A stretch of DNA of 64,000 nt from Bradyrhizobium sp. YR681 (GCF_000282615.1 NZ_AKIY01000218.1:1-64000); one strand, 5' to 3'. Shown: positions 24,999 through 34,479, counted from the first letter of the stretch. The notes: generated by a model not told the origin, from the letters alone. Numbers and translations are program-made.

Positions 24999-26762
24999 AT
25001 GGATCATCTCTCTGGATACGCGCGCAGGCCATTTGCCTTTGTTTTGCGCTATCTCCGTCGCCGTCTGGCATCACATCTCGTGATCCTGGCTGCTGTCGTC
25101 GCGGCCGTTGCCTGCTCCGTGGGCACGCAATACGGCGTCAAGTCCCTGGTCGACAGTCTGTCGGCGGGAACATCGCATGGTGGCAGCGTATGGCTGGCAT
25201 TCATCATGCTCATGTCGCTGATCGCCGCCGACAACTTCCTGTGGCGGATCGCGAGCTGGACAGCGAGCTTCACCTTCGTCCGCGTCACGGGTGATCTAAG
25301 GCGTGACATCTTTCGTCATCTGACCGGCCACGCGCCGAGCTATTTCTCCGACCGCATGCCGGGCATGCTGACCAGCCGCATTACCGCCACATCCAATGCC
25401 GTGTTCACGGTCGAGAACATGTTCGTCTGGAACGTGTTGCCGCCGTGCATCGCCACGGTTGCGGCCATCGCGCTGATTGGAACCGTCAGTCCCTACATGG
25501 CGCTCGGGCTGATCGTGATCGCAGGCGGCATGGTGATCGCGATGTTCCGTCTGGCCGCGGCCGGCAAGCCGCTGCATGACGATTTCGCCGACAAGGCGGC
25601 CGTCGTCGACGGCGAGATGATCGACGTCATCAGCAACATGCCGCTGGTCCGCGCCTTCTGCGGCATCGGCCACGAGCACGAGCGGTTCGACGCGACCGTG
25701 AACCGGGAGCTCACCGCAAGAAGCCGCAGCCTGCGTTATCTGGAGAAGCTGCGCCTGCTGCACGCCGCCGTGACCGTGCTGCTGACGGTCGGGTTGATGG
25801 CCTGGGCGGTCACGCTGTGGCAGCAGGGCGAGGCGACCACCGGCGACGTCGTGCTGGTCTGTACGCTCGGCATCTCGATCCTGAGCGCCACCCGCGATCT
25901 CGCCGTCGCACTGGTGGATGTGACCCAGCACGTCGCGCGCCTGACCGAGGCCATTGCGACACTGCTGGTGCCGCACGAATTGCGCGACCACCCCGAGGCC
26001 GAGCCACTGGTCAAGAGCGGCGCAGCGATTGCCTTCAACAACGTCACCTTCGGCTATCCCGGCGGCGAGAAGATCTTCGAGCGCTTCAGCCTGCGCCTCC
26101 AGCCCGGCCAGCGGGTCGGCCTGGTCGGCCAGTCCGGCGGCGGCAAGTCGACGCTGTTCACGCTGCTTCAGCGCTTCTACGATCCGGACGAGGGCAGCGT
26201 AACCGTCGACGGCCAGGACATCGCGAAGGTCACGCAGCTCAGCCTGCGCGAGGCGATTTCGGTCGTGCCGCAGGACATTTCCTTGTTCCACCGCTCCATT
26301 CGTGAGAACATCCGCTATGGTCGGCCGAACGCGACCGACGACGAGGTGCTGCGCGCGGCGATCGCGGCGCGCTGCGACTTCATCGACAGCCTGCCGGAAG
26401 GTCTCGACACCATGGTCGGCGACCGCGGTGTCAAGATGTCGGGCGGCCAGCGCCAGCGCATTGCGATTGCGCGGGCCTTCCTGAAGGATGCGCCGATCCT
26501 GCTGCTGGACGAGGCCACCGCGGCGCTCGACAGCGAGTCCGAGGAGGCGATCCGCGAGGCGCTGTCGCGCCTGATGCGTGGCCGCACCGTGATTGCGATC
26601 GCGCATCGCCTGGCGACACTGCGCAATTTCGATCGCGTGGTGGTGCTGAGGGCCGGCAAGATCATCGAGGATGGCGCGCCCGAGCGTCTGATGCAGGGCC
26701 ACGGGCCGTACCGTGAGCTGGTGACGCAGGAAATGAGCCGGCTCGCGCAAGCCGCCGCGTAA
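24999..26762 (+). CDS. ABC exporter, fused permease and ATPase
   Basis: This 587-residue half-transporter has a six-helix type 1 exporter membrane domain (about 20-325) and an ATPase domain with Walker A GQSGGGKS (377-384), Q-loop VVPQDISLF, signature MSGGQRQRIAIARAF and Walker B ILLLDEATAALD. It should work as a homodimer exporting a lipid, glycan or peptide. RYLRRRLASHLV near the N-terminus lies before the first helix. It is followed after 57 bp by the debranching-type enzyme, likely in the same operon. The substrate is not evident. Confidence 0.93.
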   Translation: MDHLSGYARRPFAFVLRYLRRRLASHLVILAAVVAAVACSVGTQYGVKSLVDSLSAGTSHGGSVWLAFIMLMSLIAADNFLWRIASWTASFTFVRVTGDLRRDIFRHLTGHAPSYFSDRMPGMLTSRITATSNAVFTVENMFVWNVLPPCIATVAAIALIGTVSPYMALGLIVIAGGMVIAMFRLAAAGKPLHDDFADKAAVVDGEMIDVISNMPLVRAFCGIGHEHERFDATVNRELTARSRSLRYLEKLRLLHAAVTVLLTVGLMAWAVTLWQQGEATTGDVVLVCTLGISILSATRDLAVALVDVTQHVARLTEAIATLLVPHELRDHPEAEPLVKSGAAIAFNNVTFGYPGGEKIFERFSLRLQPGQRVGLVGQSGGGKSTLFTLLQRFYDPDEGSVTVDGQDIAKVTQLSLREAISVVPQDISLFHRSIRENIRYGRPNATDDEVLRAAIAARCDFIDSLPEGLDTMVGDRGVKMSGGQRQRIAIARAFLKDAPILLLDEATAALDSESEEAIREALSRLMRGRTVIAIAHRLATLRNFDRVVVLRAGKIIEDGAPERLMQGHGPYRELVTQEMSRLAQAAA

Positions 26763-26819
26763 ACCCAATAGTCGCGTTTGCGTTGGTTGCGTTTCGAAAC
26801 AAGCGCAGGGGAGCAGCCT

Positions 26820-29024
26820 ATGGCCGCCGAAGTCGTCACCAAGTTCGTCTCCGTGGCGCGGACCGTGGAGCAGGTCGCGGAACAGCCGTTCTATATCCCG
26901 ATGACCGGGCCGTCGGCGCGGCCGCGGCGCTCGCTCAAGCACGACGATACCTTCATCGTGCTCGACAGCCATGGCGACATCGGCGCATCGGCCGGCGGGC
27001 CGGATGGCCTGTTTCACCATGACACGCGCTACCTCGCGCGGCTCGAGCTCGTGCTCGACGATCTCCAGCCGCTGCTGCTCGGCTCCAACCTGCGCGACGA
27101 CAATTCCGCGCTGACCGTCGATCTCACCAACCCCGACATCTACCGTCAGGGCAGCCTCGTGCTGCAGAAGGACCTGCTGCACATCGTGCGGACGATCTTC
27201 CTGTGGCGCGGCACGGCCTATCAGCGCATCGGCGTGCAGAACCACGGCGACCGGCGCGCCAGCTTCGAGCTGACGCTGCTGTTCGACAACGATTTTGCCG
27301 ATCTGTTCGAGGTTCGCGGCGAGCGGCGCCCGCGCCGCGGCACCGGCACCAGCAAGCTGCTCGGTCCGACCGACGTGCTGTTCGAGTATCGCGGCCTCGA
27401 CGATGCCCAGCGCACGACAGGCCTGCATTTCGATCCGCGCCCGACCCGGCTTTCGGTCAACGCGGCGACCTGGCAACTCGAGCTGGACCCGCACGAGTCG
27501 AAATCGCTGTTCGTGGCGGCGTCCTGCAACCGGCCGCTCGAAGAAAGGCCCGCGCGCTTTTTCAGGGGCCTGCTCGCCCATCGCCGCGAGATGCGGCAGT
27601 CGACGGTCGGGGCGGCCAGCATCGAGACCTCCAACAACATCTTCAACGAGGTGCTGTGCCAGGCCATGGCCGACCTCAACATGCTGATGACGGAGACGCC
27701 GCAGGGCCGCTACCCCTATGCCGGCATTCCCTGGTACTCGACGACGTTCGGCCGCGATGGGCTGATCACCGCGCTCCAGATGCTCTGGGTCGATCCGCGC
27801 GTCGCCAAGGGCGTGCTCAGGCGGCTGGCGCATTTCCAGGCCAAGGCGATCAATCTGCTCGCCGATGCCGCGCCCGGAAAGATTCTGCACGAGATGCGCG
27901 GCGGCGAGATGGCGGCGCTGGGTGAGGTGCCGTTCTCGCAATATTACGGCAGCGTGGATTCAACGGCTTTGTTCATCATGCTTGCCGGACGCTATTTCGA
28001 GCGCACCGGCGACGAGGCGACGCTGATCGAGCTGTGGCCGGCCATCGAGGCGGGGCTGGCGTGGATCGACGGCCCCGGCGATCCCGATCAGGACGGCTTC
28101 GTCGAATATCAGCGCGCGACCGAGAAGGGACTGGCAAATCAAGGCTGGAAGGATTCCTACGACGCGATCTTCCATGCCGACGGCCGGCTTGCCGAGGGCA
28201 ATATCGCGCTCGCCGAGGTTCAGGGCTACGTCTATATGGCCAAGCAGCTCGCCGCGCGTTGCGCACTGCGGCTCGGCAAGCCCGACCGTATGCGCAAGCT
28301 TGAAGCAGAAGCCCAGGCGCTGGCCGAACGCTTCGAGAAGGCGTTCTGGTGCGAGGAGCTCGGCACTTATGCGCTCGCGCTCGACGGCAGGAAGCGGCCT
28401 TGCAAGGTGCGGACCTCCAATGTGGGGCAGGTGCTGTTCAGCGGCATGATCCGGGAGGACCGCGCCCGTCTCGTCGCCGCCGATCTGATGCAGCCGCATT
28501 TCTTCTCGGGCTGGGGCATCCGCACCGTCGCTGTCGGCGAGGTGCGCTACAACCCGATGTCCTATCATGACGGCTCGATCTGGCCGCACGACAATGCGCT
28601 GATTGCGCTCGGGCTCGCGCGCTACGGGCTCAAGCATTCGGTCGCGCATGTCTTCAAGGGGCTGTTTGATGCCGCGACCTACATGGATCTGCGGCGGCTG
28701 CCCGAATTGTTCTGCGGCTTCAGGCGCGAGAAGCGGCGCGGCCCGACGCTCTATCCGGTCGCTTGCGCGCCGCAGGCCTGGGCCAGTGCGACGCCGTTCA
28801 CCCTGCTGGAGGCGGCGCTGGGCATCGAGTTCGACGTCGCGCGCGGCGAGATTCGCCTGCGCAATCCGCATCTGCCGACGTTCCTGAACGAGGTGATCCT
28901 GCGCGATCTGCGCCTCGGCGAATCCAGCGTCGATCTGCGCGTCAGTCGCCATGGCGACGACGTGGCGCTGGAAGTGTTGCGCACGCGCGGCCAGATCCAG
29001 GTATCGATCGTGCTGGCGCGCTAG
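26820..29024 (+). CDS. Amylo-alpha-1,6-glucosidase / glycogen-debranching-type enzyme
   Basis: This 734-residue cytosolic enzyme has an N-terminal beta-rich domain (LDSHGDIGASAGGPDGLFHH, DTRYLARLEL) and a C-terminal (alpha/alpha)6 catalytic domain of the GDE_C/GH133-like type, with GIPWYSTTFGRDGLITALQ, DGFVEYQRATEKGLANQGWK and YNPMSYHDGSIWPHD. Such proteins remove alpha-1,6 branch glucose or act on related glucans. The ATG at 26820 has AGGGGAG at 26807-26813; an upstream frame start at 26778 has no such site. Its place between an ABC exporter and a PRC-barrel gene differs from classic glg operons; glycogen synthase is 23 kb away. Confidence 0.9.
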   Translation: MAAEVVTKFVSVARTVEQVAEQPFYIPMTGPSARPRRSLKHDDTFIVLDSHGDIGASAGGPDGLFHHDTRYLARLELVLDDLQPLLLGSNLRDDNSALTVDLTNPDIYRQGSLVLQKDLLHIVRTIFLWRGTAYQRIGVQNHGDRRASFELTLLFDNDFADLFEVRGERRPRRGTGTSKLLGPTDVLFEYRGLDDAQRTTGLHFDPRPTRLSVNAATWQLELDPHESKSLFVAASCNRPLEERPARFFRGLLAHRREMRQSTVGAASIETSNNIFNEVLCQAMADLNMLMTETPQGRYPYAGIPWYSTTFGRDGLITALQMLWVDPRVAKGVLRRLAHFQAKAINLLADAAPGKILHEMRGGEMAALGEVPFSQYYGSVDSTALFIMLAGRYFERTGDEATLIELWPAIEAGLAWIDGPGDPDQDGFVEYQRATEKGLANQGWKDSYDAIFHADGRLAEGNIALAEVQGYVYMAKQLAARCALRLGKPDRMRKLEAEAQALAERFEKAFWCEELGTYALALDGRKRPCKVRTSNVGQVLFSGMIREDRARLVAADLMQPHFFSGWGIRTVAVGEVRYNPMSYHDGSIWPHDNALIALGLARYGLKHSVAHVFKGLFDAATYMDLRRLPELFCGFRREKRRGPTLYPVACAPQAWASATPFTLLEAALGIEFDVARGEIRLRNPHLPTFLNEVILRDLRLGESSVDLRVSRHGDDVALEVLRTRGQIQVSIVLAR

Positions 29025-29043
29025 CGGCGTACAAGGAGGGTTC

Positions 29044-29577
29044 ATGCGTACGATCGGAGCACTGGTGCTGAGCTTGGCGATCGTCGCGGGATTGACGGTC
29101 GCCGTATCGCGTGCCGCGGAAGAGCAGCCCGCAGCTCCAACGACGCCCCCGAGCGAAGCGAATGCGCCGGCAGCGGTACAGCCGCCGGCCTCTGCCGTGC
29201 CTGTCACGCCGAAGGATGCCGCGCCGCCGCCATCGGTGACCATCATCGGCGCGAGCGACGCCCATGGCGTGCTCGGCCGCGACGTGCTCAGCGCCGCCAA
29301 CGAGGACATGGGCCGTATCGTCGACGTCATCGTCGAGCGCACCGGCCGCGTCCGCGCCGCCGTGATCGATTTCGGCGGCTTCCTCGGCGTCGGCAGCCGC
29401 AAGATCGTGGTCGACTGGAACGCGCTGCGCTTCGGCAAGATCGTCAACAAGAAGGACAGCATCACGCTGGAATTGACCAAGGCGCAGGTCGCGGCGGCGC
29501 CTGAATACAAGGAAGACACGCCGATGGTCGTGCTCGGCGCATCCGGCAGCCTGCAACCGCTGCAAGCGGTCCAGTGA
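29044..29577 (+). CDS. Secreted PRC-barrel domain protein
   Basis: This 177-residue protein has a signal peptide (MRTIGALVLSLAIVAGLTVA), a Pro/Ala-rich linker (about 25-65) and a PRC-barrel domain from about 75, with GRDVLSAANEDMGRIVDVIV and VVDWNALRF. PRC barrels bind partner proteins or RNA; exported versions in rhizobia are uncharacterised. A strong AAGGAGGG precedes the ATG at 29044. It overlaps the next gene by 4 bp (GTGA), so it belongs to the same transcript as the downstream MFS protein. Confidence 0.85.
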   Translation: MRTIGALVLSLAIVAGLTVAVSRAAEEQPAAPTTPPSEANAPAAVQPPASAVPVTPKDAAPPPSVTIIGASDAHGVLGRDVLSAANEDMGRIVDVIVERTGRVRAAVIDFGGFLGVGSRKIVVDWNALRFGKIVNKKDSITLELTKAQVAAAPEYKEDTPMVVLGASGSLQPLQAVQ

Positions 29578-30911
29578 GGCGCGGGGAGGGATGGCCGCCG
29601 GTGTTGTTGTCGAGAAAGCCGAACCCTGTTGCCGAGGATCGTGCTCGCCGCGTTGAGCAGGACAATGTTGCCGCGGCTTCGGCCGCAGGCATCCCGGCGC
29701 CGTCGCGCCAGAGCCTGCGCGGCCTCGACTGGTTCATCTTCTTCCTCGCCGATGTGCAGACCGGATTTGGTCCCTTCATCGCGGTTTACCTGACGACGCA
29801 GAAATGGACCCAGGTCGAGATCGGCCTCGTGCTGTCGATCGGCGGCATCGTCGCACTGATCGGGCAGATGCCGGGCGGCGCCATCATCGACGCGGCAAAA
29901 TCCGAGCGGCTGGTGGCGGGCCTTGCGATCGCCACCATCGGCTGCTGCGCGCTCGCCTATGCCGCGATGCCGATCTTCCCCGTGGTGGTGGCCGCCGCCA
30001 CCCTGCATGCGGCGGCAAGCTGCGTGCTGGGGCCGGCGATCGCCGCGATCAGCCTCGGTCTGGTCGGCCCGCTCAGGATCGGCGAGCGGCTTGGCCGCAA
30101 TGCGCGCTTCGCCTCGCTCGGCAACGGCGTCGCCGCCGCGGTGATGGGCACCGCCGGCTATCTCTTGTCGAGCCGTTCGGTGTTCCTGGTCACCTTCCTG
30201 CTCGCGATCCCGACGCTGATCGCGCTGTCGCGCATCCGCGAGGAAGAAGTCGACATCGCGCGCTGCCACGGCGAGATGCCGCGCGAGGCGGAAGTTCGCG
30301 GCGACACCAACATCTGGCACCTGATCCGGCAGAAGCCGCTGATTGTCTTCGCACTGAGCGTGCTGCTGCTGCAACTGGCGAACGCCGCGATGATGCCGCT
30401 GATGGCGAGCGCAGTGACGGCGCGGTCGAGCCAGTGGGCGACCGTGCTCGTCGCCTTCTGCATCGTCGTGCCGCAGGCGATCGTGGCGCTGTTGTCGCCA
30501 ACGGTCGGGCGTAAGGCGCAAGCCTGGGGCCGGCGGCCGCTGCTGCTGATCGGATTCGGTGCGTTGACGATCCGCGGCCTGCTGTTTGCGACCGTACGCG
30601 ATCCCTATCTGCTGGTTGCGGTGCAGGTGTTCGACGGCCTCACCGCGGCGGTGTTTGCGGTGATGATCCCGCTGATCGTGGCCGACGTCGCCTTCGGCAG
30701 CGGCCATTTCAACCTGGCGCAGGGGATTGTCGGCACCGCGACCGGTATCGGCGCGTCGCTGAGCACGGCGCTCGGCGGCTATGTCAGCGACAAGTTCGGC
30801 AACGCCACGGCTTTCATCGGACTGTCGGGGGTGGCGGCAACCGGGCTTCTGCTCATCCTGTTCGTGATGCCGGAGACCCGGCGGGTCGCGGCCAAAGAAA
30901 TGGCCGGCTGA
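29574..30911 (+). CDS. MFS transporter (12-helix type)
   Basis: This membrane carrier of up to 445 residues has about 12 hydrophobic helices, with WFIFFLADVQTGFGPFIAVY at helix 1 and a conserved glycine-rich loop (QMPGGAIIDAAKSERL). Substrate unknown. The frame opens with a GTG at 29574 overlapping the previous stop. A GTG at 29601 with GGGGAGGG at 29583-29590 is an equally good start and would remove nine residues. Its final codons lie within a 30-base perfect hairpin shared with the convergent fixK2 gene. Confidence 0.85.
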   Translation: MRRGEGWPPVLLSRKPNPVAEDRARRVEQDNVAAASAAGIPAPSRQSLRGLDWFIFFLADVQTGFGPFIAVYLTTQKWTQVEIGLVLSIGGIVALIGQMPGGAIIDAAKSERLVAGLAIATIGCCALAYAAMPIFPVVVAAATLHAAASCVLGPAIAAISLGLVGPLRIGERLGRNARFASLGNGVAAAVMGTAGYLLSSRSVFLVTFLLAIPTLIALSRIREEEVDIARCHGEMPREAEVRGDTNIWHLIRQKPLIVFALSVLLLQLANAAMMPLMASAVTARSSQWATVLVAFCIVVPQAIVALLSPTVGRKAQAWGRRPLLLIGFGALTIRGLLFATVRDPYLLVAVQVFDGLTAAVFAVMIPLIVADVAFGSGHFNLAQGIVGTATGIGASLSTALGGYVSDKFGNATAFIGLSGVAATGLLLILFVMPETRRVAAKEMAG

Positions 30912-30930
30912 ACGCATTCAGCCGGCCATA
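30901..30930 (-). terminator. Perfect 13-bp stem terminator between MFS gene and fixK2
   Basis: ATGGCCGGCTGAA and its exact complement TTCAGCCGGCCAT flank a CGCA loop. Read on the minus strand, the hairpin is followed by TTTCTTT, so it should end fixK2 transcription. It overlaps the last codons of the MFS gene and may also slow transcription from that side. Confidence 0.75.
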
Positions 30931-30946
30931 AGTGGGGAAGAAAAAA

Positions 30947-31645
30947 TCAGGCGTCGAGATTGTGCAGGCGCGCCCGGTTGCGCAGAACGATCTGGCGGGC
31001 ACCGGAGAAGCCCAGAATGCCCTGGGCGTGAAGCTGGGACAGCGCGCGTGACACGGTCTCGAGGGTGAGGCCGAGATAGTCGCCGATGTCGCGGCGGCAC
31101 ATCGGCAGCGCCATCATGCCGGCGACGGCGAGGCGGCGGTCCATTTCGAGCAGGAAGGTCGCAACGCGCTCCATCGCGGTCTTGCGGCCCAGCAGCAGCA
31201 TGTGGTCTTCGGCATGGCGAAGCTCGCCGGCGGTCATGGCCCAGAGCTTGCGGGCGACCTGCACGTCGATGCCGGCGGCCTTTTCGAGGCTGGCGCGCTT
31301 CACGAGGCGCACGGTCGTGTCGATGATGGCTTCAGCAGCGAGGCGGTGGCTGGAGCCGGATTCGAGGCCGAACACGTCGCCGGGAAGGTGGAACGAGCCG
31401 ATCTGGCGGCGGCCATCGGAGAGGAGCTTGTAGCTGCGCACGGCGCCGGTGACGACCTGGTAGACATATTCGGCCGGCTCGTCCTCGCCATAGATCTCCT
31501 CGTCCTTGCGGTAGGAGAACTCGGTGGCGACGAGGCCGACATGGCCGGTGATCGCGCCGAACTGGTCGGTGACGGGATGGGCAGGCGCGATCTTGCCACC
31601 GATCTGGGTGTCGATCGTCCGGGTGTTGAGTGTCTGGGTCAGCAT
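30947..31645 (-). CDS. fixK2: FixK2, CRP/FNR-type activator of microaerobic genes
   Basis: This 232-residue regulator has a beta-roll effector-like domain without the FNR cysteine cluster (about 35-140), a dimer helix and a winged helix-turn-helix at about 183-208 (CRRDIGDYLGLTLETVSRAL). It activates genes with TTGA-N6-TCAA boxes. I chose the ATG at 31645 because GGAG lies 9 bases upstream, whereas the ATG at 31654 directly abuts it. That start also places the cysteine of LPMCRRD at 183, the redox-sensitive Cys183 known from B. diazoefficiens FixK2. It lies downstream of the FixLJ genes, the known regulators of fixK2. Confidence 0.95.
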   Translation of the reverse strand: MLTQTLNTRTIDTQIGGKIAPAHPVTDQFGAITGHVGLVATEFSYRKDEEIYGEDEPAEYVYQVVTGAVRSYKLLSDGRRQIGSFHLPGDVFGLESGSSHRLAAEAIIDTTVRLVKRASLEKAAGIDVQVARKLWAMTAGELRHAEDHMLLLGRKTAMERVATFLLEMDRRLAVAGMMALPMCRRDIGDYLGLTLETVSRALSQLHAQGILGFSGARQIVLRNRARLHNLDA

Positions 31646-31728
31646 CTGCGCCATCTCCGTTGTGATGACGCTTTGATACGCGGTATCGGGGGGGTCGAAA
31701 ATTTCGCGCGATATCTTAAGGGGGTCTA

Positions 31729-31748
31729 CCTACGTAGAACCCCGTAGG
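31729..31748 (-). promoter_or_regulatory. Candidate FixJ-binding inverted repeat upstream of fixK2
   Basis: CCTACG and CGTAGG flank an eight-base spacer in the gap between fixK2 and the receiver gene, 84 bp before the fixK2 ATG. The core TACGTAGA resembles sites I recall for FixJ in fixK promoters. Position is right for an activator; identity is a guess from context. Confidence 0.4.
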
Positions 31749-32165
31749 TCACTCCGAGGCCCGGTTCTGGATGGCGCCGCGGATCCGCTTGACCAGGCTT
31801 TCGTCGAGAAGTGGCTTTAAAACCACGTCTTTTACCCCGGCCGCCGCCGCCCGGGCCGAGATGTTCTCGTCGGGATAGCCGGTGATCAGGATCACCGGTG
31901 TGTCGCCGTCGGACTTGCGCAGCCGCCCGGCAAGCTCGATGCCGTTGATGTCGGGCATCTTGTAGTCGATCACGTAGCAATCCGCGCCCGGCACCTGGAT
32001 GGCGTTGAGCAAAGCCGTGCCATTCCTGAAGGTCCGCACGGAAAAGCCGTCGGTTTCCAGCAGGAACCGCAGGGACCCCAGGACGGCGGCATCGTCGTCG
32101 ACCACATAGACGGTGGGTCTTGCGGGAGACGACGAACGCGCAGGATGTGAGCTGACCTCGATCAT
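31749..32165 (-). CDS. Single-domain response regulator of the fixLJ-K2 locus
   Basis: This 138-residue protein is a stand-alone receiver domain: acidic pair VVDDD (22-25), phosphorylation site Asp67 in YVIDYKMPD, and Lys117 in VLKPL. It has no output domain. In Bradyrhizobium a gene of this type lies between fixK2 and fixJ, as here. It could take phosphate from FixL or another kinase and modulate the cascade, but that is inference. It ends right at the candidate FixJ site and lies 43 bp after fixJ. Confidence 0.88.
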   Translation of the reverse strand: MIEVSSHPARSSSPARPTVYVVDDDAAVLGSLRFLLETDGFSVRTFRNGTALLNAIQVPGADCYVIDYKMPDINGIELAGRLRKSDGDTPVILITGYPDENISARAAAAGVKDVVLKPLLDESLVKRIRGAIQNRASE

Positions 32166-32208
32166 GCTGTCAGACTAGCACCGTGCGGGTAAGGAGACTT
32201 GACTTGCC

Positions 32209-32826
32209 TCAATCCTTCAGCATGCCGGCACGCATCGCCAGCCGCACGAGCTCCGAGAGGCTGTTGGCCTGCATCTTGGTCATCACATTGGCCCGGTAAA
32301 CCTCGATGGTGCGTGGGCTGATGTCATACTCGCGGGCGATCAGCTTGTTGGAGAGGCCGGCAATCAGCCCCTCCATCACCTGGCGCTCGCGTGGGCTCAA
32401 CGAGGCGACGCGGGCCGCGATGTCCTGGGAGATGGCTTCGTTCTTGGCCGCCGGCTCGGCCTGGCGGATCGCCGATTCGATCATGCTGGTGAGGCGCTCG
32501 TCCTCGAACGGCTTCTCGAGGAAATCGACGGCGCCGAGCTTCATCGCCTCCACCGCGAGCGGCACGTCGCCATGGCCGGTCATGATCAGGATCGGGAACG
32601 CGCTGAGCTGTGCCTTCATGCGCTTCAGAAGCTCGATCCCGTCGAGGCCCGGCATGCGCACGTCGGAGATGACGCAGCCGAAGGAGAGGCCGGGAAGGGC
32701 GTCGAGAAAGGCTTGCGCGTCGTCAAACAGCGTGACGCCGAAGCCGGCCGAATCCAGCAGGAAATTCAGCGAGTCGCGCATCGCCGCGTCGTCGTCGATG
32801 ACGTAGATGTGGCCCTTGGTGGTCAT
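32209..32826 (-). CDS. fixJ: FixJ response regulator
   Basis: This 205-residue transcription factor has a receiver domain (Asp55 in VISDVRMPG, Thr in MTGHGD, Lys104 in LEKPF) and a C-terminal LuxR-type helix-turn-helix (LSPRERQVMEGLIAGLSNK, SPRTIEVYRANVMTKM). Phosphorylated by FixL at low oxygen, it dimerises and activates fixK2. The ATG overlaps the fixL stop by 4 bp, so sensor and regulator are made together. Confidence 0.97.
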   Translation of the reverse strand: MTTKGHIYVIDDDAAMRDSLNFLLDSAGFGVTLFDDAQAFLDALPGLSFGCVISDVRMPGLDGIELLKRMKAQLSAFPILIMTGHGDVPLAVEAMKLGAVDFLEKPFEDERLTSMIESAIRQAEPAAKNEAISQDIAARVASLSPRERQVMEGLIAGLSNKLIAREYDISPRTIEVYRANVMTKMQANSLSELVRLAMRAGMLKD

Positions 32827-34346
32827 GCATCATTCTCGTCGGCTGCCGGGAGGGAGAAGCGGAATGTCGCGCCGCCCGATGTGTTGCTCTCGGCCCACAT
32901 GCGCCCGCCGTGAGCTTCGATGATCGAGCGGCTGATGGACAATCCCACGCCCATGCCGGTGTCCTTGGTGGTGAAGAAGGTCTGGAACAGGTTTGGAATG
33001 ACGTCGTCCTGGAAGCCGCAGCCGGTGTCGGAGACTTCCACCTCGATCATGTCGTCGGCGGCGCGGTTGTTTGCGACCACGAGCTCGCGGTGCGGCGACT
33101 GCGCCATCGCCTCCAGTGCGTTGCGGAACAGATTGACCAGCACCTGCTGGATCTGCACGCGATCCGCGAGCACGAGATCGGCTTCCGGATCGAGGCTGAA
33201 GCGGAGCTGCACGTTCTGCTCGCGCGCGCCGGCAAGGCCGAGTGCGCCGGCCTCCTCGATCAGCTTGGAGAGGCTCTCGACCCGCTTTTCCGATTCGCCG
33301 CGGGAGACGAAGTCGCGCAGGCGCCGGATGATCTGGCCGGCGCGCAAGGCCTGCTCCGCCGCGCGGTCGAGCGCGCTTTCGATCTTGGGCGTGTTCGGAT
33401 CAAGGCTGCCGGCCAGCAGCCGACGCGATCCCTTCATGTAATTGCTGATCGCCGCCAGCGGCTGGTTGAGCTCGTGGGCGAGCGCGGAGGCCATTTCACC
33501 CATCGCGGTCAGCCGGGAGACATGAACGAGCTCGGATTGCAGCTCCTGGAGCCGCGCCTGGGTCTGCTGGTGTTCGGTGAGGTCGCGGACGAAGCCGGTG
33601 AAATAGGGCTCTCCGCCGGACTGCATCTCGCCGATCGACAGGTGCATCGGAAAGGTCGTGCCGTCGCGGCGCTTGCCGGTCACGATGCGGCCGATGCCGA
33701 TGATGTGCGGATCGTGCGTGGTCCGGTAGCGGGCGATGTAGCTGTCATGGCGGGAACGGTCAGGCTCGGGCATCAGGATGCTGACGTTCTTGCCGATGGC
33801 CTCGTGCTCGGACCAGCCGAACAGGCGCTCTGCGGCCGTGCTGAACAGCTGGATGATACCGCGGCCGTCGATGACGATCATGGCATCGGGAATGGTGTGG
33901 AGGATCGAGCGGAGATGGGTCTCGCGCGTGCGCAGCGCCTCCTCGACCTGCTTCTCCTCGTCGATATCGAGAAAGATGCCGCTGAGATGACGGGCGACGC
34001 CGGCATCGTCGCGAATGACCCCCGCACGGGCGCGGATCCACTGGCCGTTGCCGGATGCATTCGAGACTCGAAATGAGACGTCGAAACCGCCGCCGCGCTC
34101 CGAGACGCGCTTGATTGCGCTCTCCACGCGCTCGCGATCCCCGGGCTCGAGGCGCGACAGGAAGAGGTCGTAGCTCGCCAACTGGTTCGGCTCGAGACCA
34201 AGCAGGCTTCCGGCCGTCTCCGACCAGTCCAGTTCGCGCGTCGTAAGGTCGAGATCCCAGGTGCCGACGCCGAATCCCTCGATCCGGACGCGGAAATGCT
34301 CGCCCCGGCCGTCATCTTGCGGATGCGTTACACGGGTCGGCGACAA
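32823..34346 (-). CDS. fixL: FixL oxygen-sensing heme histidine kinase
   Basis: This 507-residue soluble kinase has a first PAS domain (about 20-130), a heme PAS domain and a histidine kinase core. The best start is TTG at 34346: GGGAG lies 7 bases upstream and the protein begins (M)SPTRVTHP, as in the known B. japonicum FixL of about the same length. With this start the heme ligand falls at His200 (RSRHDSY), the distal switch at Arg220 (GIGRIVTG) and the phosphorylated histidine at His291 (ALAHELNQP). The frame is open to an ATG at 34466, which would add 40 unrelated residues. Oxygen binding at the heme shuts off the kinase. Confidence 0.96.
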   Translation of the reverse strand: MSPTRVTHPQDDGRGEHFRVRIEGFGVGTWDLDLTTRELDWSETAGSLLGLEPNQLASYDLFLSRLEPGDRERVESAIKRVSERGGGFDVSFRVSNASGNGQWIRARAGVIRDDAGVARHLSGIFLDIDEEKQVEEALRTRETHLRSILHTIPDAMIVIDGRGIIQLFSTAAERLFGWSEHEAIGKNVSILMPEPDRSRHDSYIARYRTTHDPHIIGIGRIVTGKRRDGTTFPMHLSIGEMQSGGEPYFTGFVRDLTEHQQTQARLQELQSELVHVSRLTAMGEMASALAHELNQPLAAISNYMKGSRRLLAGSLDPNTPKIESALDRAAEQALRAGQIIRRLRDFVSRGESEKRVESLSKLIEEAGALGLAGAREQNVQLRFSLDPEADLVLADRVQIQQVLVNLFRNALEAMAQSPHRELVVANNRAADDMIEVEVSDTGCGFQDDVIPNLFQTFFTTKDTGMGVGLSISRSIIEAHGGRMWAESNTSGGATFRFSLPAADENDA

Positions 34347-34479
34347 GCGATGACTCCCAGTTTCGCGCGGCGGGCCCGGTGCCGCGAATATGTCCGCAAT
34401 TTCGCCCAAGGCCGCGTCGGAGGCAAGTTCGGATGTCTGATTCCATTGGCGGATTTCCCGTATCATGGTCGCAGGCGGT

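Noticed and set aside
25296..27941. A long antisense open frame of 881 codons opposite the ABC exporter and debranching-type genes
   Set aside because: It is a by-product of high GC content: composition is His/Arg/Ala-rich without domain motifs, and the plus-strand genes have clear motifs and ribosome sites.
27960..30917. A long antisense open frame of 985 codons opposite the debranching-type, PRC-barrel and MFS genes
   Set aside because: No recognisable domain, low-complexity Arg/Asp/His composition, and three well-supported genes on the other strand.
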